From Sphingobium jiangsuense (lineage in GTDB: Bacteria > Pseudomonadota > Alphaproteobacteria > Sphingomonadales > Sphingomonadaceae): 64,000 nt of DNA. The stretch is taken from assembly GCF_014196495.1 (NCBI RefSeq), contig NZ_JACIDT010000006.1, positions 62,001 through 126,000 of the forward strand, written 5' to 3'. The notes under the pieces were generated by a model. The model saw nothing but the letters and a program-made list of their open reading frames with translations. It was not told where the DNA came from and did not search any database. Positions 18,001-26,065 of the stretch are shown one piece after another. The position numbers were made by a program, and so were the translations under genes. Every line of letters begins with the position of its first letter. The stretch's first letter is position 1.

Positions 18001-18495
18001 CGCATGCTCCACAGCCTGTTCGAGCGCCTGCCCGATGTCGAGCCGGACAAGCGCCGCGCCGCCGCCGATCGCTGGCTGCTGAAGCAGGGTGGCATGGCGG
18101 AAGGGGCCGCGCGGCGGGAGATGATCGATCATGTGCTGGCGATCATCGAGGACCCCGCGCATGCGGACCTGTTCGGCGCGGCGGCGCTGGCCGAGGCCCC
18201 GATCACGGCGGTGGTGGGCGAGGATGTGGTGACCGGCGTGATCGACCGGCTGGTGATCGGCGACGAGGCCATCCGTCTGGTCGATTTCAAGACCGGCCAG
18301 CGCATCCCCGCCGCGGCATCGGAGGTTCCGGTGCCCCATCTGCGCCAGATGGCGGCCTATGTCGCGGCGCTGGAGGTGATCTTTCCGGGTCGACGGGTGG
18401 AAGCCTGCCTGCTCTATACCGCCGGGCCTGCGTTGTGGACGCTGCCCGAAACGTTGCTCGCGCCGCACAAGCCGGGCTTTGCGGGGCGATATTAA
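15055..18495 (+). CDS. addA: Double-strand break repair helicase AddA
   Basis: The AddA subunit: an SF1A (UvrD-like) helicase with a C-terminal nuclease, working with AddB on DNA ends. The 1146-residue protein has Walker A ASAGTGKTH at residues 29-37, motif Ia CLTFTKAGASEMAERV, the Walker B VDEAQDTNGRQW near residue 400, LDESFRSTPPIL, the late helicase motif VRLLTVHGAKGLQAP and LYVAMTRAEEKLF. The C-terminal nuclease core is VTGVIDRLVIGDEAIRLVDF followed by KTGQ, near residues 1060-1078. The start overlaps addB by eight bases. A 75-base gap with its own ribosome site separates it from trxA. All signature motifs are present and it looks intact. Confidence 0.95.
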   Translation: MVKAASPLLRLRGAQAEASSPQAHVWLSASAGTGKTHVLTARVFRLLLGGVPPENILCLTFTKAGASEMAERVHSRLAAWVQMDDAALAQDLLALGEDLGPAGREDARRLFARVLEATGGGLRIQTIHSFCQQLLSAFPLEAGLVPGFRAMEEREQADLARESLEDLVVRAEETGDAALLDALHALALRLGEKEAQAYLFRCAQAHDALAGLDGDIRGWLFGLLELPAGDIEAELAARCCDEAFDMAALRRIARANAEWNTKTGLDMADRIAAWEGASPAVRAQMLDDLASCFLTGKGEPRKVTAGQAKADPDYEGLAVRLAECIGEIRALRLRAAYADLVAKGLHAGRAYAAAYEAAKRRIGAVDYDDLIAHSAALLVRPGIADWIRYKLDQRIDHILVDEAQDTNGRQWAIIGALVEEFFSGEGARSGKLRTLFTVGDFKQAIFGFQGTSPKAFAQARDYFRDLARAVAHRFHDLSLDESFRSTPPILEVVDATVAALGVEQLGLPSQTVFHRAARQRPGEVALWKPVSAVKAGDEESLADAPEPEGEEDWFADHDRLLAERIAGQIKAMIADGMMLEAKGRPIRPGDVMILVRKRGDLARLIVARLYEAGVPVAGVDRLRLQAPLGVQDLMAALRFAAQPEDDLTLACLLVSPLIGWTQEELLARSVPRKDGLWRHLRASAATPPETLAALHDILARADFITPYRMLEHILSGPLRGRYKLLERLGIAAADSMDELLNAALSYEQREQPSLQGFIDWFDREEGDIKREDDGSADAVRLLTVHGAKGLQAPVVILADACADPERPGARGILEVPLPDDRKLPLVPPRKAERWGLIDAAAVAQDGLERQEHWRLLYVAMTRAEEKLFVTGALGPRARGVVPEESWFAAIERAMTGLGAQWTADDRWAGALGWQGAVRHPPEPEQAATRAEKGEGKPFADWIARPAPDEARPPRPLAPTAPVEDDLAYPPPSPAMRAAAQRGRMLHSLFERLPDVEPDKRRAAADRWLLKQGGMAEGAARREMIDHVLAIIEDPAHADLFGAAALAEAPITAVVGEDVVTGVIDRLVIGDEAIRLVDFKTGQRIPAAASEVPVPHLRQMAAYVAALEVIFPGRRVEACLLYTAGPALWTLPETLLAPHKPGFAGRY

Positions 18496-18570
18496 TGCTT
18501 GTGCCGCAGGGTTGTTGAGCCGCCCGGCCAGCCATCCTACATAGCGGACCTATCGGAAGGAGATTCTCAA

Positions 18571-18891
18571 ATGGCGACCATAGCTATCAGTGACGCAAGT
18601 TTCGACAGCGACGTGATCGGTTCGGACGTTCCGGTCCTCGTCGATTTCTGGGCGGAATGGTGCGGCCCCTGCAAGATGATCGGTCCCGCCCTCGAAGAGA
18701 TTTCGGAGGAGCTGGATGGCAAGGTCGTCATCGCCAAGCACAATATCGACGACAATCCGGAAATGCCGGGGAAGCTGGGCGTGCGCGGCATCCCGACGAT
18801 GATCCTGTTCAAGAACGGCGAGGCCATCGCCACCAAGGTCGGCGCCGCGCCCAAGAGCCAGTTGAAGGCTTGGCTGGAAGGCCAGCTCTAG
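18571..18891 (+). CDS. trxA: Thioredoxin
   Basis: A small dithiol electron carrier that keeps cytoplasmic proteins reduced and serves as donor for ribonucleotide reductase, peroxiredoxins and APS/PAPS reductase. The 106-residue protein has the active site WCGPC at residues 30-34, the preceding VLVDFWAEW strand, the buried Asp25 and the cis-proline motif RGIPTM. ATG 18571 is fixed by GGAAGGAG upstream; a longer frame back to 18499 is not needed. It is the last gene of the divL-to-trxA run and is followed by a strong terminator. A cysH gene of the APS reductase type, a likely client, sits 30 kb away in this window. Confidence 0.98.
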   Translation: MATIAISDASFDSDVIGSDVPVLVDFWAEWCGPCKMIGPALEEISEELDGKVVIAKHNIDDNPEMPGKLGVRGIPTMILFKNGEAIATKVGAAPKSQLKAWLEGQL

Positions 18892-18913
18892 GCTGTAGGT
18901 GCGGCTGGTAAAG

Positions 18914-18941
18914 GGCGGTCCCGTGCGGGCCGCCTTTTTTT
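18914..18941 (+). terminator. Rho-independent terminator after trxA
   Basis: A nine-pair GC-rich stem (GGCGGTCCC with GGGCCGCC, one G-T pair) and a three-base loop are followed by seven Ts, 22 bases after the trxA stop. It closes the long divL-trxA operon. Confidence 0.93.
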
Positions 18942-18970
18942 GTTGGGTAACAGCCGCGTAGCGCAACACC

Positions 18971-19087
18971 CGTTTGCCCTGAGCTTGTCAAAGCCTTCCC
19001 GAGCGCCTGCCCTGGCAGGCAGTCGAAGGGGGGTGTCCTTCCTTCTTGCCAAAGAAAGACAAGGCTTCGACAGGCTCAGCCCGAACG
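18971..19087. repeat. Interspersed inverted repeat, family B copy 1
   Basis: The outer arms are CGTTTGCCCTGAGCTTGTCA and, inverted, GACAGGCTCAGCCCGAACG. The variable interior is pyrimidine-rich then purine-rich (TCCTTCCTTCTTGCC / AAAGAAAGACAAGG). Other copies are at 44381-44470, 48490-48600 and 59380-59460. It lies between the trxA terminator and a convergent gene. Confidence 0.8.
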
Positions 19088-19119
19088 AGGGTGGGGGACG
19101 CTTCCTGCCCACCCAATTC

Positions 19120-19926
19120 TCACCCGAACAATATCTCCGCCGCCTTGTCCCACATTGCCGGGCTGGCCGCCGCGATCATGCCGGTTTCCGCCGTGCCCAC
19201 GCGATAGGGCGATCCGTCATAGCGCGCGACGCACCCGCCCGCCTCGCTGAGCAGCAGCGCGCCCGCCGCATGGTCCCAGGGCAGGGTGCGGTGGAACAGC
19301 GCGAAGTCGTTCACGCCCAGCGCGATGCGGGGATATTGCTCGGCGGCGCAACGGGGGATGTCGACCATCCGCAGCCGCCCTTCCGCCCGGCGGGTCAGCG
19401 TTTCCCGCTCCTCCCCCGGCAGGAACAGCGTGGATATGCCCGCGATCGGCAGCGCCTCTCCGCTTTCCCGCGCATGGAGCGGCTCGCCGTTGAGGGTCGC
19501 GCCCCGGTTCCGGGCGGCATGGCACAGGCGCCGCGCCAACGGGTCGTATATCCACCCGGCCACTATCTCGCCGCCGTCCACCAGCGCGATCATCACGCCG
19601 AAGGGCGGGCGCCCGGCCGCGAAATTGCCGGTGCCGTCGATCGGATCGACAATCCAGCACAGTCCTTCGCCCACCGTGTCCAGCAGCGCGGGGGTGGCGG
19701 CGCAGGCTTCCTCGCCGACGATGCGCGCTTCGGGCAGGATCGTTGCCAGCCCTTCGGCCAGTGCCAGCTCGCTTTCCTTGTCGGCGATGGTGACGAGATC
19801 GTCTTTCGCTTTTTCTTCAATCTCTTCCGAGGAAAGATTGCGATAGCGTGGCAGGATGATGGTGGCTGCGACCGATCGCATCAGGTCGGCCACCGATGCG
19901 GTGAGGGAGGGGGAAATATCGCTCAT
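19120..19926 (-). CDS. Inositol monophosphatase family protein
   Basis: A magnesium-dependent, lithium-sensitive-type sugar phosphatase of the IMPase/FIG superfamily. The 268-residue protein carries the metal-binding motifs GEEACAA (about residue 71), the double-Asp signature DPIDGTGNFAAG (about 92-103) and WDHAAGALLLSEAGG (about 217-231). Possible substrates include inositol-1-phosphate, histidinol phosphate or 3'-phosphoadenosine 5'-phosphate; sequence alone does not decide, though HisN-type activity is common in this family. The start at 19926 overlaps the lysE stop by ATGA, so it is the last gene of argJ-lysE-IMPase. A family B repeat lies downstream. Confidence 0.9.
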   Translation of the reverse strand: MSDISPSLTASVADLMRSVAATIILPRYRNLSSEEIEEKAKDDLVTIADKESELALAEGLATILPEARIVGEEACAATPALLDTVGEGLCWIVDPIDGTGNFAAGRPPFGVMIALVDGGEIVAGWIYDPLARRLCHAARNRGATLNGEPLHARESGEALPIAGISTLFLPGEERETLTRRAEGRLRMVDIPRCAAEQYPRIALGVNDFALFHRTLPWDHAAGALLLSEAGGCVARYDGSPYRVGTAETGMIAAASPAMWDKAAEILFG

Positions 19927-20546
19927 ACCGCCCGCGATAGCGCCATGGCGAGGGCGATGGCTATCAAAATCGCGCCGCTGCCCCGCGCGATCCACAGCTC
20001 CGCCCGCGCGGAAAGGGCGAGGCGGCCGACCCGCCACGCCATCAGCCCGTACAGCCAGAGCGCCAGCACCTCCAGCGAGACGCCGATGATCGCCAGCGTC
20101 ACCAGCTGCGGCGCGACGGGGTGGTGGATGTCGATGAAGGGCGGCAGGAAAACGGTGAAGAAAACCAATGCCTTGGGGTTCGATGCTTGCACCGCGACCG
20201 CGCCGGAAAAGCCGCGCCGGAAGCCGATGCGTCGCCGCTCGCGCCCCACGGCGAGATGGGCGGGGTGCCGCCATGTCTGGATGCCGAGCCAGAGCAGATA
20301 GCCGGTCCCGATCCAGCGCAGCGCCACGAACAGGAAGGGAAAGCTATGAACGATCGCCACCAGCCCCGCGCCGACCAAGGCATACCAGAGCAGATTGGTG
20401 GCGTTGATCCCGGCGATTGCGCCTGCCACGCCGCGCAGCGAGCCGGTCAGCGCGATGCTGGCGACCGAAAGCACGGCGGGGCCGGGCATGAAGCTGGCGA
20501 CCAGTTCGGTCGCGGCGAAGGCGAGGAGAAGATCGCTCCCCTGCAT
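19923..20546 (-). CDS. LysE/RhtB-family amino-acid exporter
   Basis: A 207-residue membrane protein with about six hydrophobic segments, of the LysE/RhtB exporter family, which expels amino acids or their analogues using the proton gradient. The family signature GPAVLSVASIALTGSLRGV lies in the first third (about residues 21-39), and NPKALVFFTVFLPPFID is the second conserved block (about 121-137). The start at 20546 was chosen because AAGG lies ten bases upstream. A longer frame to 20612 would overlap argJ and adds polar residues before the first helix. It lies eight bases after argJ and overlaps the phosphatase gene by ATGA. Substrate is unknown; the arginine-synthesis neighbour is suggestive only. 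Confidence 0.88.
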   Translation of the reverse strand: MQGSDLLLAFAATELVASFMPGPAVLSVASIALTGSLRGVAGAIAGINATNLLWYALVGAGLVAIVHSFPFLFVALRWIGTGYLLWLGIQTWRHPAHLAVGRERRRIGFRRGFSGAVAVQASNPKALVFFTVFLPPFIDIHHPVAPQLVTLAIIGVSLEVLALWLYGLMAWRVGRLALSARAELWIARGSGAILIAIALAMALSRAV

Positions 20547-20554
20547 AAACGGCC

Positions 20555-21778
20555 TTAGCTGCGATAGTCGGCGTTGATCGAGATATAGCCATGGGTGAGG
20601 TCGCAGGTCCACACCGTCGCCTGTCCGTCGCCCAGCCCCAGATCGACGCCGATGCGGATATCCCGACCCTTCAGATGCTCCGCGACCGGCGCCTCGTCAT
20701 AGCTGTCGACGGCAAGGCCGCTCTGCGCGACCCATTTGTCGGCGAAGCGGATGGCGAGCCTGTCGCGGTCGGCCGGTTCGCCCGCCTTGCCCACCGCCAT
20801 GACAACGCGGCCCCAATTGGCGTCCTCGCCCGCGATCGCGGTCTTCACCAGCGGCGAATTGGCGATGGAAAGGCCGATCCGGCGCGCGCTCTCATCCGAC
20901 ACCGCGCCGGTCACCTCGATCTCGATGAATTTCTGCGCGCCCTCGCCGTCGCGCACGACGAGATGGGCAAGCTGCGTGCACACATCGTCGAGTGCGGCCT
21001 GAAAGGCGTCCGCGCCTGCATCGTCCATGCGGACAAGCGGCGCATTGCCTGCCTTGCCGGTCGCGAACAGCAGCACCGTGTCGCTGGTCGAGGTGTCGCC
21101 GTCCACGGTGATGCAGCTGAAGCTGCGCCGGTTCGCCGCGCCCAGCATCTGCTGGAGCAGCGCGGGCTCGATCGCCGCGTCGGTGAAGATATAGCCGAGC
21201 ATCGTCGCCATGTCGGGCGCGATCATGCCCGACCCCTTGATGATGCCTGACAGCGTGACCTTGCGCCCGCCGACCATCGCCGTGGCGCTGGCCCCCTTGG
21301 CGAAGGTGTCGGTGGTGCCGATCGTCTGCGCGGCGGCTTCCCAACCGCAGGGCTGCGCGGTCAGCGCCGCCTCTATCCCCGCGCGCGCCTTGTCGAGCGG
21401 CAGGGGCACGCCGATGACGCCGGTGGAGCTGACGAATATCTCATCGGCCGCGCACCCCAGATGGGCGCTGACCTGCGCGCGGATCTGCTCCACCGCTTCG
21501 CGACCGCGATAGCCGGTGAAGGCATTGCTGTTCCCGGCATTGACCACCAGCGCGCGGGCCTTGCCGCCTGCCGCGCTTTCCCGCCCCATCTCCACCTCGG
21601 TCGAGCAGCAGACATTGCGCGTGAACACGCCCGCGACGGCGGTGCCCTCGGCCAGCTCGGCATAGGTGAGGTCGCAGCGGTCCCATTCCTTGTATCGTGC
21701 GCGGGCGACACGCAGCGTCACGCCCTCGACGGGCGGCAGGTCGGGAAAGGCGGCGGGGGCGAGGGGTGAGCGTTCCAT
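20555..21778 (-). CDS. argJ: Glutamate N-acetyltransferase / amino-acid N-acetyltransferase ArgJ
   Basis: Ornithine acetyltransferase, which moves the acetyl group from N-acetylornithine to glutamate and so runs the cyclic arginine pathway; many members also use acetyl-CoA. The 407-residue precursor has the self-cleavage site in GSGMIAPDMATMLGYIF, where cutting before the Thr of ATML yields alpha and beta chains and exposes the nucleophile. Other hallmarks are NAGNSNAFTGYRG, STGVIGVPLP, the SDTVLLFATG block and GRVVMAVGKAGE. The start at 21778 gives the usual length. It heads a minus-strand run with lysE and the phosphatase, and it is divergent from the TonB-C-like gene, with 106 bases between them. 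Confidence 0.96.
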   Translation of the reverse strand: MERSPLAPAAFPDLPPVEGVTLRVARARYKEWDRCDLTYAELAEGTAVAGVFTRNVCCSTEVEMGRESAAGGKARALVVNAGNSNAFTGYRGREAVEQIRAQVSAHLGCAADEIFVSSTGVIGVPLPLDKARAGIEAALTAQPCGWEAAAQTIGTTDTFAKGASATAMVGGRKVTLSGIIKGSGMIAPDMATMLGYIFTDAAIEPALLQQMLGAANRRSFSCITVDGDTSTSDTVLLFATGKAGNAPLVRMDDAGADAFQAALDDVCTQLAHLVVRDGEGAQKFIEIEVTGAVSDESARRIGLSIANSPLVKTAIAGEDANWGRVVMAVGKAGEPADRDRLAIRFADKWVAQSGLAVDSYDEAPVAEHLKGRDIRIGVDLGLGDGQATVWTCDLTHGYISINADYRS

Positions 21779-21884
21779 AATGATTGTGCGCTTACTCTTT
21801 TTGGCGCGGGCGTCAATTCACTGTTGGCGGTGACGGCTTTCCCCTTGCCATTTCGGAAAGAGCCGTCCTATTGCTGGCACCCTT

Positions 21885-22880
21885 ATGGGGGTTAGCCATT
21901 TCCTGCGATGGATAGACGCGGTCGCCGCCGGCGTGCTGATGCTGGCGATGACGGCGCTCGCGCAGGCGTCCGTTCCCCGGCCGGGGCAGGACGAGGCCGT
22001 TCCGCTTCCCTCGGCGGGAGATGTCCCCGGCATGCCGGGGAAGGCCGCGCCGCCGCTGCCGCCCCGGCCCAGGGTGCGCGCCGTTCCGGCGGAATCGCCG
22101 GGGAACTGGATGCAGCCGGAGGATTACCCCGCCGCGATCCTCGCCCTGCGGGGCGAGGGGACCTCCGCCTTCCGCCTCTATGTCGATGAAAAGGGCGCGG
22201 TGCAGCAATGCTGGATCACCGCGGGAAGCGGGATCGAGATGCTGGACCGGGCGACCTGCGCGCTGATGAAGGAGCGGGCGAGGTTCCGCCCGGCCCGCAA
22301 CGCGCGGGGGCAGGCGGTACGCGACGTCTACCAGAACCGGGTCGTCTGGCGCCTGCCGCCGATCGATGCCGAGCCTTTCGCGGAAGGCGGCATGCATCTC
22401 GTGATGGCGGTCGACCGGGTCGGGGCCTCGACCTCCTGTTTCCTCACCGGGCGATGGACCGGCGCCGCCACCGGGGAGGAAGAGGACCAGCAGGCCGAGG
22501 AGGAAGGCGGCTGCCCCGCCGATCTGGCGGACATTCCCGCCCGCATGGCGCTCGCCGCGCGCGGCTATGGGCCCGAAGATCTGCGTCAGGTGAATCTCGA
22601 CCTCTTCACGATGATCGACAGGATCCGCGCCGACGAGGTCTATCGCGGCAGCCCCGGCGCCATGACGACCGGCGCGTCGGTATGGCGGTTCGGCGTCGAT
22701 GCGGGCGGAACGGTGCGGGAATGCGCGCTGGAGCGGCAGCGGGGCAGCGAGCTGCTGCTGCCCGATCTCTGCGTGCCGCTTCTCCAGCGCCGGTTCGAGC
22801 CCGCGCCGGAAACGGCGGGCGCGCCTGCGGCCCGCAACGGCTGGATCGTCCTGCTCTTTTCCTACAAGACCGGGCCGTAG
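21885..22880 (+). CDS. Exported protein with two TonB-C-like domains
   Basis: A 331-residue protein with an N-terminal hydrophobic segment (about residues 8-28, signal peptide or anchor) and a proline-rich stretch (55-70). A TonB C-terminal-like domain (about 85-150) has the pattern FRLYVDEKGAVQQC then RFRPARNARG. A second, weaker copy (about 260-315) reads WRFGVDAGGTVREC then RRFEPAP. Each copy has a Cys pair 16 residues apart: 109/125 and 280/296. It is therefore likely periplasmic with two disulfides. Sphingomonads carry many energy-transducer-TonB-like proteins of this sort with unknown partners. It lies between argJ (divergent) and secA. No ExbB/ExbD or TonB-dependent receptor lies nearby, so a role in active uptake is not supported by context. 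Confidence 0.75.
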   Translation: MGVSHFLRWIDAVAAGVLMLAMTALAQASVPRPGQDEAVPLPSAGDVPGMPGKAAPPLPPRPRVRAVPAESPGNWMQPEDYPAAILALRGEGTSAFRLYVDEKGAVQQCWITAGSGIEMLDRATCALMKERARFRPARNARGQAVRDVYQNRVVWRLPPIDAEPFAEGGMHLVMAVDRVGASTSCFLTGRWTGAATGEEEDQQAEEEGGCPADLADIPARMALAARGYGPEDLRQVNLDLFTMIDRIRADEVYRGSPGAMTTGASVWRFGVDAGGTVRECALERQRGSELLLPDLCVPLLQRRFEPAPETAGAPAARNGWIVLLFSYKTGP

Positions 22881-22908
22881 GCGCGGCGTGATGCCGGTGC
22901 CGGTTCAA

Positions 22909-22937
22909 TTGACTTCACGGCACCTCAACCTTACATC
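22909..22937 (+). promoter_or_regulatory. Candidate sigma-70 promoter for secA
   Basis: TTGACT (22909-22914) and TACATC (22932-22937) are spaced by 17 bases, about 65 bases ahead of the secA start. The -35 is good and the -10 is weak, so this is only a candidate. Confidence 0.4.
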
Positions 22938-23001
22938 GCGGCGTGTGTGATGAGAGGACGTTCCGGCGGGCCTCTCTACAGTAAAAAGTCAGGAAATTTG
23001 C

Positions 23002-25728
23002 ATGTTCGGCGCTCTTGCCAAATCCCTTTTCGGCTCTTCCAATGATCGTTACGTCAAATCCGTCCGGAAGATCGTCGAGCAGATCAACGGTTTCGAACCG
23101 CAGATTTCGGGGCTTTCCGACGAGGATCTGATCGACCAGACCCGCAAGTTCCGGGAACGGCTGGCCGCCGGGGAAACGCTGGACGACCTGCTGCCCGAAG
23201 CCTTCGCCACCGTGCGCGAGGCGGGCAGGCGCGTGCTGGGCATGCGCCATTTCGACGTGCAGATGATCGGCGGCATCGTCCTTCATCGCGGCGAAATCGC
23301 CGAAATGCGCACGGGCGAGGGCAAGACGCTGGTGGCGACCCTCGCCACCTATCTGAACGCTCTGCCCGGCAAGGGCGTGCATGTCGTCACGGTGAACGAT
23401 TATCTCGCCAAGCGCGACTGCGAATGGATGGGGCAGATCTATCGCTTCCTCGGCCTCACCACCGGCGTGATCGTGCCCGGCCTCAACGAGATGGAGCGGC
23501 GCGAGGCCTATGAGGCCGACATCACCTATGCGACGAACAACGAGTTGGGCTTCGATTATCTGCGCGACAATATGAAATATGACCGCGCGATGATGGTGCA
23601 GCGGCCGTTCAACTATGCGATTGTCGACGAGGTCGATTCGATCCTGATCGACGAGGCGCGCACCCCGCTCATCATCTCCGGTCCGACCGACGACAAGTCG
23701 GAGCTGTACATCGCCGTCGACGCGCTGGTGAAGCAGCTGGGCGAGGGGGATTATGAGAAGGACGAGAAGCAGCGCAACATCACGCTGACCGAGGACGGCA
23801 CCGAGAAGGTCGAGCGGCTGCTGGAAAATGCGGGGCTGCTGGTCGGCTCCAACCTCTATGATTTCGAGAATACGCAGGTTGTCCACCATGTGAACCAGGC
23901 GCTGCGCGCGAACAAGATGTTCCGCCGCGACATCGACTATATCGTCAAGGACGGCAAGGTCGTCATCATCGACGAATTCACCGGCCGCATGATGGACGGG
24001 CGCCGCTGGTCCGACGGGCTGCATCAGGCGGTCGAGGCGAAGGAAGGCGTCAATATCGAGCCGGAGAACCAGACGCTGGCCTCCATCACCTTCCAGAATT
24101 ATTTCCGCATGTATCCGAAGCTGTCGGGCATGACCGGCACGGCCGCGACCGAGGCGACGGAATTCTTCGAAATCTACAAGATGAACGTCGTCACCATCCC
24201 GACCAACCTGCCGGTGCAGCGCGTCGATGAGGAGGACGAGTTCTACAAGAACACCACCGACAAGTTCCGCGCGATCGCCAGGGCGATTAAGGAGAAGTCG
24301 GAAACCGGCCAGCCGGTGCTGGTGGGCACGGTCAGCATCGAGAAATCGGAAATGCTGTCGGAATTCCTGAAGGAGGAAGGTGTCAGGCATGCCGTGCTCA
24401 ACGCCCGCTTCCACGAGCAGGAAGCGCACATCGTCGCGCAGGCGGGCCGCATGGGCGCGGTCACCATCGCGACCAACATGGCCGGGCGCGGCACCGACAT
24501 CCAGTTGGGCGGCAATCTCGAATTCCGCATCGAGGACGAGCTGCGCGACGTGCCGGAAGGGCCGGCGCGCGAGGCGGCGATCGAGCGGATCAAGGCCGAG
24601 ATCGCCGAGGAAAAGGAAAAGGTGAAGGCAGTCGGCGGCCTGTTCGTGCTCGGTACCGAGCGGCATGAGAGCCGCCGCATCGACAACCAGCTGCGCGGCC
24701 GCTCCGGCCGTCAGGGCGACCCCGGCCTGTCGCGCTTCTACCTCTGCCTGGAGGACGACCTGCTGCGCATCTTCGGGCCGGACACGCTGTTCGCCCGGAT
24801 GATGAACGCCAATATGGCCGATGGCGAGGCGATCGGCTCCAAATGGCTCAGCAAGGCGATCGAGACCGCGCAGAAGAAGGTCGAGGCGCGCAATTACGAC
24901 ATTCGCAAGCAGGTCGTCGAATATGACGACGTGATGAACGACCAGCGCAAGGTGATCTACGAGCAGCGCGCCGACATCATGGACGCCGCCACGGTGGACG
25001 ATGTGGTGGTCGACATGCGGCACGAGACGGTGAACGATATCGTCGGCGCCTGCTGTCCGGTCGGCACCTATCCGGAGCAGTGGAATGTGGCGGCGTTGAA
25101 GGAGCGGGTGAGCGACGTCCTGAGCCTGGAGCCGGATATCGACAGCTGGCTGCATGAGGATGCGGTTGATCCCGAAATCATCGAGGAGCGCCTGTCCGCG
25201 CTGGCCGACGCCGCCGTCGCGGAGAAGGTCGCGGTGCTGAGCGAGCAGGACTGGCATGCGATCGAAAAGAGCATCCTGTTGCAGAATCTCGACCATCACT
25301 GGAAGGAGCATCTGGCGACGCTCGACGCGCTGCGTCAGGTCGTGCACCTGCGCGCCTATGCGCAAAAGACGCCGATCAACGAATATAAGGCGGAGGCCTT
25401 CGCGCTGTTCGAGCGCATGCTCGGCAATATCCGCGAGGATGTGACGCGCACCATCGCGCGCGTGCAGTTCCAGATGCAGGAGGATCCGCAGCTGCCGGAA
25501 CTGCCGACGCTGCCCGATTTCATCACCAACCTGACCGATGAGGAAGTGGCGGGCGGCGCGCTGAACGCCGACGGCTTCGTCACCACGCGCCTGCCGCCCA
25601 TTCCCGGCGTTGGCGCCACGGATCAGGCAGGCGGCGATCCCTATGCGGGAACGGGCGTCAGCCGCAACGCGCCGTGCCCCTGCGGATCGGGCAAGCGCTA
25701 CAAGCATTGCCATGGGGCGCTGTCCTGA
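23002..25728 (+). CDS. secA: Preprotein translocase ATPase SecA
   Basis: The motor that drives unfolded secretory and outer-membrane proteins through SecYEG by ATP hydrolysis. The 908-residue protein has Walker A TGEGKT at residues 104-109, the Walker B/DEAD-like block [17 protein letters not shown] near 206-222, the preprotein-binding region after residue 225 and [13 protein letters not shown] in the second helicase domain. The C-terminal SecB/zinc tail [13 protein letters not shown] lies near residue 893. Start ATG 23002 gives the standard N-terminus [16 protein letters not shown]. It appears to be transcribed alone, and the gene is complete and typical. Confidence 0.98.
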   Translation: MFGALAKSLFGSSNDRYVKSVRKIVEQINGFEPQISGLSDEDLIDQTRKFRERLAAGETLDDLLPEAFATVREAGRRVLGMRHFDVQMIGGIVLHRGEIAEMRTGEGKTLVATLATYLNALPGKGVHVVTVNDYLAKRDCEWMGQIYRFLGLTTGVIVPGLNEMERREAYEADITYATNNELGFDYLRDNMKYDRAMMVQRPFNYAIVDEVDSILIDEARTPLIISGPTDDKSELYIAVDALVKQLGEGDYEKDEKQRNITLTEDGTEKVERLLENAGLLVGSNLYDFENTQVVHHVNQALRANKMFRRDIDYIVKDGKVVIIDEFTGRMMDGRRWSDGLHQAVEAKEGVNIEPENQTLASITFQNYFRMYPKLSGMTGTAATEATEFFEIYKMNVVTIPTNLPVQRVDEEDEFYKNTTDKFRAIARAIKEKSETGQPVLVGTVSIEKSEMLSEFLKEEGVRHAVLNARFHEQEAHIVAQAGRMGAVTIATNMAGRGTDIQLGGNLEFRIEDELRDVPEGPAREAAIERIKAEIAEEKEKVKAVGGLFVLGTERHESRRIDNQLRGRSGRQGDPGLSRFYLCLEDDLLRIFGPDTLFARMMNANMADGEAIGSKWLSKAIETAQKKVEARNYDIRKQVVEYDDVMNDQRKVIYEQRADIMDAATVDDVVVDMRHETVNDIVGACCPVGTYPEQWNVAALKERVSDVLSLEPDIDSWLHEDAVDPEIIEERLSALADAAVAEKVAVLSEQDWHAIEKSILLQNLDHHWKEHLATLDALRQVVHLRAYAQKTPINEYKAEAFALFERMLGNIREDVTRTIARVQFQMQEDPQLPELPTLPDFITNLTDEEVAGGALNADGFVTTRLPPIPGVGATDQAGGDPYAGTGVSRNAPCPCGSGKRYKHCHGALS

Positions 25729-25771
25729 GGGAGGACGGGGCGGGCGGCGGCTTTGCCCCCTCGATCCTGCC

Positions 25772-25848
25772 GTCCCCCGGCGCAGGCCGGGATCGTGGGC
25801 AATGGCGTGCGCCATCTCCTGTGATGCCAGCTTGCGCTGGCATGACGG
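25772..25848. repeat. Interspersed REP-like doublet, family C copy 1
   Basis: Two short palindromes (CCCCCGGCGCAGGCCGGG and ATGCCAGCTTGCGCTGGCAT) are set about 30 bases apart and oriented as a pair, ending in a GACGG tail. Relatives are at 44499-44575, 59255-59332 and 62254-62322. It is part of the 337-base gap between secA and the GNAT gene, which also holds the element at 25888-26015 and no gene. Confidence 0.75.
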
Positions 25849-25887
25849 AATAATTGTTTACTTTTAGGTGGTTAGTAGATATTTCTT

Positions 25888-26015
25888 GTCATGCTGAACT
25901 TGGTTAGCTGCGCTGGCCTTCGGCTCAGCATCCATCGAGTTTCACGGACCGTTGGTTAATCCGGCGAAATGGACCCTGGCCGAAGGTCGGCGCGGCTAAC
26001 CAAGTTCAGGATGAC
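25888..26015. repeat. MITE-like 128-bp element with long inverted arms (family D)
   Basis: The left arm starts GTCATGCTGAACTTGGTTAG and the right arm ends CTAACCAAGTTCAGGATGAC. The arms pair over about 45 bases with only some six differences, including TGGCCTTCGGC against GCCGAAGGTC. The central 40 bases are unpaired. There is no coding capacity. The shape is that of a miniature inverted-repeat element or a large REP doublet. Only one copy lies in this window. Confidence 0.7.
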
Positions 26016-26065
26016 GATAAAGGCAAAGGCCCACTTTTTGTCGCAACCCATAGCCGGGCGGGCTC

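Noticed and set aside
14953-18468. Very long open frame on the minus strand opposite addA (and similar ones opposite divL, addB, secA, bamA, icd, radA)
   Set aside because: Arg/His/Gln-rich translation with no recognisable family. It results from the high GC content of the true gene's third codon positions, and no ribosome site or independent promoter is visible.
18971-19087. CRISPR-like repetition in intergenic gaps
   Set aside because: Copies are dispersed, inverted and unequal in spacing. There are no regularly spaced direct repeats and no cas genes.
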